Part shown: piece by piece, positions 57,301 through 64,000 of the stretch | Position numbering within the stretch: the stretch's first letter is position 1 | How the letters are laid out: every line of letters starts with the position of its first letter | Assembly: GCA_019054805.1 (NCBI GenBank) | Contig: JAHQIY010000008.1 | Coordinates: 5,131,501 to 5,195,500 of the forward strand | Source: Brachionus manjavacas | Lineage: Eukaryota > Rotifera > Eurotatoria > Ploima > Brachionidae | Direction of reading: 5' to 3' | DNA: 64,000 bases | Translations under genes and position numbers: made by a program | Notes under the pieces: model-generated | Told to the model about the DNA's origin: nothing | Databases searched by the model: none | Seen by the model: only the letters and a program-made list of their open reading frames with translations

Positions 57301-60239
57301 TTGAAAAATTGGAAAAATCAATGCCCGAAATAATTGAGAGAGCAATTCAGACAGATTTGTCGCCATTTATCCGGGATGGCTACCTCATGATGTTCATCTA
57401 TTTGCCGCTTACATTCGGCGACGCTTTCATTCCTTACATTGGACTGATCATTCAGCCCATTCTAAAGGCTTTGGCCGATGACTCCGAATTTTTGAGAGAC
57501 ACGTCGATCAAAGCCGGACAAAGAATTGTGAACATGTATGCCGATTGTGCCATTAGTTTGTTTTTGCCCGAGTTGGAAAAAGGCCTATTTGATTTGAATT
57601 GGCGAATTCGATTTTCGAGTGTGCAGCTACTGGGCGACTTGCTCTATAAGATAAGTGGTGTCGTAGGCAAGATGACAACTGAGAGTGCTCATGAAGATGA
57701 CAACTTTGGCACAGAAAAAGGCTCCATTGCGATCATAAATTCGCTGGGCATTGAGAGAAGAAATAGAATTTATTCTGGCTTGTACATGGGCAGATCTGAC
57801 ACATCGCTGCAGGTAAGACAGGCAGCGCTGCACATCTGGAAAGTAATAGTGTCTAATACGCCCAAAACACTCAAAGAAATTCTGTCCACACTGTTTCACA
57901 TTCTGCTCAGCTGTTTGTCGAGCTCAAACAACGACAAGCGACAAATAGCAGCGACCACTCTGGTCGACATAGTCAAAAAGTTGGGCGAAAGAATTTTGCC
58001 AGACATCATACCAATATTGGAAAGAGGCCTGAACACAGACAGTTCGGCTCAAAGACAAGGTGTGTGCATAGCGCTGAGCGAAATAATGGCCAACATTAGC
58101 CGAGACAATGTGCTCATATTTTCGGACAATTTGATTCCGACTGTTAGACAAGCGTTGATGGATGGGTCGCCCGAGGTCAGATCAAATGCGGCCAAAACAT
58201 TTGACAATCTTCACTCGATGATAGGCGTCAAAGCTTTGGAAGAAGTGTGTCTAAGTTTGTATGACGAAATGAAAAGCTGTGACAGAGAAAGGTCCGAGAG
58301 AGCCTTGGACGCTCTCAAGCAAATAATGCTGGTCAAAAGTCGCGCCATCCTTCCATTTCTAATACCACATTTGACAACACCTCCCATAAATATAAACGCT
58401 CTGTGTAAACTTTGCTGTGCCACAAATACTGAAGTTTTGAGCAAACACTTGAACAAAGTTTTGGCATCGCTATTGCAAGCTTTGTCAGCCATTTCTAGCA
58501 ATGCCACTTTGAATGCTGAGCATTCAAACGACTCGGTAGGCACTAGATGGATTCATGAGTGTGAACAATTGTTGTTGTCAATAGAAGATTCAGATGGAGT
58601 GAAAACTTTAGTTAACGAGCTAATCCAGAATGCAACTCAGGCGGAAAAGTCAATTTTGATAAAATCAGCCGCGCTCGATATGCTCGGTTGGTTTTGCTCA
58701 AAAACATCAGCTGACTACTCGGACTACTATGACGAGCTTCTCAAATCATTGCTGGGCCTGTTTTCCGAAGCGGACAAGTTAATTTTAGAAAAAGCCTGGC
58801 TCTGTGTCAATCACGTAGTTCAACGGCTGAGTGGCACAAGTCTCACTCTGAGGCTTCCTATTGTTCGTCAATCGCTTCGCTCGTTGACCAAACTTCACAG
58901 CCAAAACCTAAATCTAATCTACAATCTAAGCCATCAATCACTTGAATTCATACACTTGCCCGGATTTTGCCTGGCTAAAAAGGGCATCACCTGCATCTTG
59001 CCAATTTTCAAGGAAGGCCTTTTGAATGGCTCGCCAGACATAAAAGAACAATCAGCCCAAATCCTCTGCGAATGCATCAAGTTGTCTGACGGCGAGTCTC
59101 TCAAGTCAAGTGTGATGGCTATCACTGGTCCGTTGATTCGCATTCTAGGCGAACGCTACAATTGGAGTGTAAAATCGGCCATTTTGGACGCCATCTATCT
59201 CCTCCTTCTCAAAGTTAGACTTACACTAAAGCCCTTTTTGCCTCAGCTTCAGCCCACTTTTATCAAAAACCTGTCCGACAACAACAGAAATGTGAGACTA
59301 AAATCTGGCTATGCTCTGGCTAAACTGCTTGAGATGAACCCCAAAATGGACGCCATCATCAATGACATTTTGGCAATGAGCAAAAATGCGCTCGACTTGC
59401 AAATAAAAGAGACACATTTGAACACAATTAGACTGTGTGTGATATCAGTTGGCTCCAAGCTAAGCAATCAAACAATTCAACAAATATTTAGTGTTCTCAA
59501 GGAAAGAGAATATTTCTATTCAGCAGAACAGTCAATTCGTTCAGTTAGTTCGGGAATACTAGGCTCTTTGTTGGGTCTGTTGGACGACAAAGATTTCGAG
59601 CTTTTTTTCAGTGATCTTATTGACTATGAAAAGTATGCAGACAAACAACAATGCATTTTCCTACAATCACATTGTATGCTTATTGCTTCGGCCTTGCAAG
59701 ACTCTGCCTCAAAGTGTTTAAGATTTGAGCAAAAATTACTAGCATTTCTCAGATTGTGTTCACAGGCGGAAAATGCGGCTGTGTGCATGAGTTCAATCAG
59801 AGCATGTTGCTTTCTTCTGAGCCATGACATTAGCAATGAACTAAAATCGGACATTAACTTGGTCACTGCATTGGCCAGATGCATCAATCAAAATTCGAAT
59901 GACATAAAGCTATTGCTAGTGCAGACTGTTATCTATTTGAGCACCGTAAATGAGAAAGCCTTTAACATTGAGTTGATTAGAACTTTTGTGCCAATGCTGG
60001 TGAACGGCACCAGAGAGAAGGCGTCCAATATTCGATTAGCCAGTGAAATAGCCCTAATAAAGATGTTGAAATTAAAGAGCGATCAGAGCCTGTACAACGA
60101 TACTCTCAAGTCATTGGGAACGATGAAGGACTCGTTCGAAGATTGTGTTCGTTCTTTAAGTAAAGAAAGCTACAATGCTCAGCTCAGTATTAATATCGAT
60201 GAATTCAATATAGATGAAACCTATTTTAAATTGGACTGA
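49343..60239 (+). CDS. GCN1: GCN1, ribosome-associated activator of GCN2 kinase (eIF2-alpha stress pathway), 2 exons
   Basis: Exon 1 is 49343-51015 and exon 2 is 53744-60239. The donor AAA|GTAAAT and acceptor TTTTAG|C join in frame (ATAAAC AGT) to give 2722 residues; human GCN1 has 2671. The start MEIIKEFAYKSTTSSLNER matches the family's N-terminus. HEAT repeats fill the protein. A charged coiled-coil (EQLADLELKKELESKKGAKT) lies at about residue 800. The eEF3-like region is very conserved (MYSLTDQKDLVPYLPS, SLLDPVPEVRAVSSKALGAM, SSVDRSGAAQGLSEVFGALG, GKMTTESAHEDDNFGTEKGS). The C-terminal GCN2 RWD-binding part contains VPGFCL-type LPGFCLAKKGITCILPIFKE and ITGPLIRILGERYNW. GCN1 binds stalled or collided ribosomes and delivers uncharged tRNA signals to GCN2. 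No stop interrupts it, so it looks functional. GC content and codon use of the core rise above the flanks. Confidence 0.96.
51299..52240 (-). mobile_element. CR1/L2-like non-LTR retrotransposon, 5'-truncated RT C-terminus
   Basis: The minus strand reads LLDDTKLVSIIRNQMDLTNL (FADD box changed to LLDD), INQLIKWSNTWQMEFNDDKC and, after breaks, FRKLYIAFVRPHLEYIIAVW, NPYKKKDIAAFERVQRRATK, LKKLGLTTPEERRQRGDLIE and FLLNRVVGNWNNL. The 3' end is an (ATT)n microsatellite tail (51299-51332 on the plus strand as (AAT)n), the usual tail of CR1/L2-like elements. It is antisense to GCN1. Confidence 0.8.
52937..53134. mobile_element. MITE-like element with TACTGCARCA termini
   Basis: The left end, AAAATACTGCAGCATTCTTT, continues through GCTGCACATTTTTTACCT. 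It is an imperfect inverted repeat of the right end (53082-53134, CTAGGTTAAAAAAGGTGCAA...TGCAGTATTTT). The same TACTGCAACA and GTTGTACCTTTTTT sequence forms the core of the MITE at 48963-49137. Confidence 0.55.
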
Positions 60240-60669
60240 ACAAACAACAATTGTCTATTGGAAAATAAATAAATTTCTAGTTTTCTTTTTCCTTTTTTTT
60301 TATTCGGTAAGATTTCGCCAAAAGATAAAGAATTAAAATAAATTTTTGCTTAAAGGCTAAATTTAATTTCTCATTTATTTAATACATTTTGAAACAGAAA
60401 CATTTTTTTTTTTGTTTATTTCTTTTTCTGTAACGAGCAAGAGCTCTTTTATAAATTAGATTGAATCAGCAAAAAATAAGAACAGTATATGGAATAAAGA
60501 ACAGGCTTGTGAAGAAAGAAGCAAGACGTTATAAGAGGAACTATGTAAACTAGTGTGCTAGCGAAACACAAGAAGCTAGCTCAAAAGGATATCAAAATTT
60601 GATACACAGGATAACTAATTTGATATGTGACTCTTTCCAGAAAATAATAACATTATAGAAAGAAAAAGA
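60240..60669. other. GCN1 3' flank with retroelement 3' hairpin
   Basis: Polyadenylation-type AATAAA signals occur just after the GCN1 stop (60264 on). A LINE-A-like hairpin CTGTAACGAGCAAGAGCTCT lies at 60428-60447, after a T-rich tail complement, in minus orientation. Confidence 0.55.
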
Positions 60670-61075
60670 AAGTTCTAAATAGTCAAGAACCTAAAGAGTC
60701 TTTTAAAACTGAACCAGCAAGCACTAACCTCGATACTGATATCAATAAATCTTAATTTTATTGACCTAAAGAAAGCCATTGATGGCAAACACAGAGAAAA
60801 TTTGTACGGCATATAGATATGTGGCCGGCAGAAGAAGATTGTTAACTTATTAAAACTCTTATATAAGAAATTCGAGGACAGCGAGATTCTGGAAAAAGGT
60901 AAATCTGAGAGATTCAAAGTGTGAAAAGGAGTCGGAAAAGGGTGCGTTCTCTTTCCGACACTATTCCTGAAAGTGATTATCTATGTAACGATAAAAACAT
61001 CTGTCAGTTAAAGAGGTATACAATGGAGTTTAACTTGAAGACTTAAACTTAGCTGCTGATCATTGAATATTTGAT
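60670..61075 (+). mobile_element. RTE/BovB-like RT fragment
   Basis: Nucleotide similarity to 34990-35330 is evident (AAACTTGT..., AAATTCGAG, GGGTGCGTTCTCT..CCGACACTATTCCT). The motifs of the RT domain are broken by many stops. It ends just before the satellite array. Confidence 0.7.
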
Positions 61076-61087
61076 CTCTTGAGGATC

Positions 61088-64000
61088 AATAAAAGCCAAA
61101 GGCAAGAAAATTTCAAGATCTATCTAGTGGTATCTTCGGTTTTCCATAATTCGAAAAATTCATTGAAAAAACACACACCTGAAAAACGTCAAAAAATGGG
61201 TTTTTTGCTTTTTTTCGAAGTCGCCTAAAATCTTGTCCTTTTAACTTTTTTGACTCCTGTAAATTGTATCATGTAGAACTTTTTGCGCTCTTGAATTTGA
61301 GCTATTAATCATTATCGTAGCTAAAAAATTGACCATTCTGCAGTGACTTGAAAACTAAGTGACTGGTAATCACTTGCAAGTTTCCCATGTGCATAACTTT
61401 TCGAATCTTTGACCTTTTTTTGATCTGTAAAAGCCAAAGGCAAGAAAATTTCAAGATCTATCTAGTGGTATCTTCGGTTTTCCATAATTCGAAAAATTCA
61501 TTGCAAAAACCTATCTGAAAAACGTCAAAAAATGGGTTTTTTGCTCTTTTTCGAAGTCGCCTAAAATCTTGTCCTTTTAACTTTTTTGACTCCTGTAAAT
61601 TGTATCATGTAGAACTTTTTGCGCTCTTGAATTTGAGCTATTAATCATTATCGTAGCTAAAAAATTGACCATTCTGCAGTGACTTGAAAACTAAGTGACT
61701 GGTAATCACTTGCAAGTTTCCCATGTGCATAACTTTTCGAATCTTTGACCTTTTTTTGATCTGTAAAAGCCAAAGGCAAGAAAATTTCAAGATCTATCTA
61801 GTGGTATCTTCGGTTTTCCATAATTCGAAAAATTCATTGCAAAAAACCTATCTGAAAAACGTCAAAAAATGGGTTTTTTGCTCTTTTTCGAAGTCGCCTA
61901 AAATCTTGTCCTTTTAACTTTTTTGACTCCTGTAAATTGTATCATGTAGAACTTTTTGCGCTCTTGAATTTGAGCTATTAATCATTATCGTAGCTAAAAA
62001 ATTGACCATTCTGCAGTGACTTGAAAACTAAGTGACTGGTAATCACTTGCAAGTTTCCCATGTGCATAACTTTTCGAATCTTTGACCTTTTTTTGATCTG
62101 TAAAAGCCAAAGGCAAGAAAATTTCAAGATCTATCTAGTGGTATCTTCGGTTTTCCATAATTCGAAAAATTCATTGCAAAAAACCTATCTGAAAAACGTC
62201 AAAAAATGGGTTTTTTGCTCTTTTTCGAAGTCGCCTAAAATCTTGTCCTTTTAACTTTTTTGACTCCTGTAAATTGTATCATGTAGAACTTTTTGCGCTC
62301 TTGAATTTGAGCTATTAATCATTATCGTAGCTAAAAAATTGACCATTCTGCAGTGACTTGAAAACTAAGTGACTGGTAATCACTTGCAAGTTTCCCATGT
62401 GCATAACTTTTCGAATCTTTGACCTTTTTTTGATCTGTAAAAGCCAAAGGCAAGAAAATTTCAAGATCTATCTAGTGGTATCTTCGGTTTTCCATAATTC
62501 GAAAAATTCATTGCAAAAAACCTATCTGAAAAACGTCAAAAAATGGGTTTTTTGCTCTTTTTCGAAGTCGCCTAAAATCTTGTCCTTTTAACTTTTTTGA
62601 CTCCTGTAAATTGTATCATGTAGAACTTTTTGCGCTCTTGAATTTGAGCTATTAATCATTATCGTAGCTAAAAAATTGACCATTCTGCAGTGACTTGAAA
62701 ACTAAGTGACTGGTAATCACTTGCAAGTTTCCCATGTGCATAACTTTTCGAATCTTTGACCTTTTTTTGATCTGTAAAAGCCAAAGGCAAGAAAATTTCA
62801 AGATCTATCTAGTGGTATCTTCGGTTTTCCATAATTCGAAAAATTCATTGCAAAAAACCTATCTGAAAAACGTCAAAAAATGGGTTTTTTGCTCTTTTTC
62901 GAAGTCGCCTAAAATCTTGTCCTTTTAACTTTTTTGACTCCTGTAAATTGTATCATGTAGAACTTTTTGCGCTCTTGAATTTGAGCTATTAATCATTATC
63001 GTAGCTAAAAAATTGACCATTCTGCAGTGACTTGAAAACTAAGTGACTGGTAATCACTTGCAAGTTTCCCATGTGCATAACTTTTCGAATCTTTGACCTT
63101 TTTTTGATCTGTAAAAGCCAAAGGCAAGAAAATTTCAAGATCTATCTAGTGGTATCTTCGGTTTTCCATAATTCGAAAAATTCATTGCAAAAACCTATCT
63201 GAAAAACGTCAAAAAATGGGTTTTTTGCTCTTTTTCGAAGTCGCCTAAAATCTTGTCCTTTTAACTTTTTTGACTCCTGTAAATTGTATCATGTAGAACT
63301 TTTTGCGCTCTTGAATTTGAGCTATTAATCATTATCGTAGCTAAAAAATTGACCATTCTGCAGTGACTTGAAAACTAAGTGACTGGTAATCACTTGCAAG
63401 TTTCCCATGTGCATAACTTTTCGAATCTTTGACCTTTTTTTGATCTGTAAAAGCCAAAGGCAAGAAAATTTCAAGATCTATCTAGTGGTATCTTCGGTTT
63501 TCCATAATTCGAAAAATTCATTGCAAAAAACCTATCTGAAAACGTCAAAAAATGGGTTTTTTGCTCTTTTTCGAAGTCGCCTAAAATCTTGTCCTTTTAA
63601 CTTTTTTGACTCCTGTAAATTGTATCATGTAGAACTTTTTGCGCTCTTGAATTTGAGCTATTAATCATTATCGTAGCTAAAAAATTGACCATTCTGCAGT
63701 GACTTGAAAACTAAGTGACTGGTAATCACTTGCAAGTTTCCCATGTGCATAACTTTTCGAATCTTTGACCTTTTTTTGATCTGTAAAAGCCAAAGGCAAG
63801 AAAATTTCAAGATCTATCTAGTGGTATCTTCGGTTTTCCATAATTCGAAAAATTCATTGCAAAAAACCTATCTGAAAACGTCAAAAAATGGGTTTTTTGC
63901 TCTTTTTCGAAGTCGCCTAAAATCTTGTCCTTTTAACTTTTTTGACTCCTGTAAATTGTATCATGTAGAACTTTTTGCGCTCTTGAATTTGAGCTATTAA
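61088..64000 (+). repeat. Tandem satellite array, monomer about 337 bp
   Basis: Monomers start (at CAGTGACTTG) at about 61341, 61677, 62014, 62351, 62688, 63025, 63361 and 63697, a period of 336-337 bp. They follow a truncated first unit from 61088. Units differ by single-base changes, chiefly A-run length in GCAAAAAACC and GAAAAACG. The array runs off the window end. The recurring 64- and 85-codon frames inside it are by-products of the repeat, not genes. Dispersed relative at 34288-34575. Confidence 0.97.

Noticed and set aside
53897-59887. Many minus-strand ORFs inside GCN1
   Set aside because: They are antisense shadows of the strongly conserved GCN1 coding frame.
61723-64000. Repeated 64- and 85-codon ORFs starting MCITFRIFDLF
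   Set aside because: They recur once per 337 bp satellite unit, change length with one-base differences between units and have no protein-like features; they are by-products of the repeat.
61088-64000. CRISPR-like regular array
   Set aside because: The whole 337 bp unit repeats with no unique spacers, and the window is eukaryotic; it is a satellite.

Overview
The window is nuclear DNA from an AT-rich invertebrate animal. It carries split genes with short GT-AG introns (about 45-130 bp in the tektin, aldehyde dehydrogenase and complex I genes), eukaryotic tRNAs, many broken non-LTR retrotransposons, degenerate DNA transposons and a tandem satellite. Tektin and polycystin point to an animal with motile cilia. 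The base composition, compact introns and retroelement load would suit a monogonont rotifer, but that is inference and no sequence here proves it.

Five host genes can be supported. A polycystin-1-like channel (1-2364, 5' part outside the window) opens the window. A four-exon tektin-3 gene lies at 37189-38924 (-). An ALDH1A/ALDH2-type aldehyde dehydrogenase lies at 42438-44061 (-), with small first and last exons. A tiny three-exon gene at 46977-47314 (-) encodes NDUFA7 of respiratory complex I. GCN1, the ribosome-bound activator of the GCN2 stress kinase, spans 49343-60239 (+) in two exons; its 2.7 kb intron has collected a retrotransposon and a MITE-like element. Two adjacent tRNA genes, Gly-GCC and Ile-AAU, lie at 33646-33831.

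The first accessory region (4.8-23 kb) is the strangest. A small retroposon sits at 4883-5097 between two 115-117 bp direct repeats. Next to it are two large back-to-back near-perfect palindromes, 5708-11775 and 11775-18104, sharing a one-base junction. Their arms carry dead multi-exon genes of unknown family. Their edges and contents include pieces of other genes: a 49 bp copy of the polycystin exon and a long USP34-like pseudogene. The first palindrome also contains a 239 bp segment written in the wrong orientation, as expected from template switching. A degenerate CACTA/EnSpm-type transposase and a divergent partner gene follow (19.2-23 kb).

The second accessory region (23.1-36.2 kb) holds two long damaged copies of one non-LTR element (called LINE-A here), remains of a second (LINE-B) and a third (RTE/BovB-like), a J-domain-like relic and the tRNA pair. 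Short hairpins followed by A-rich tails mark many retroelement 3' ends and recur across the window.

The window ends in a tandem array of an about 337 bp satellite (61088-64000 and beyond). One rearranged monomer of the same satellite stands alone at 34288-34575. In both places it lies near a copy of the same RTE-like element.
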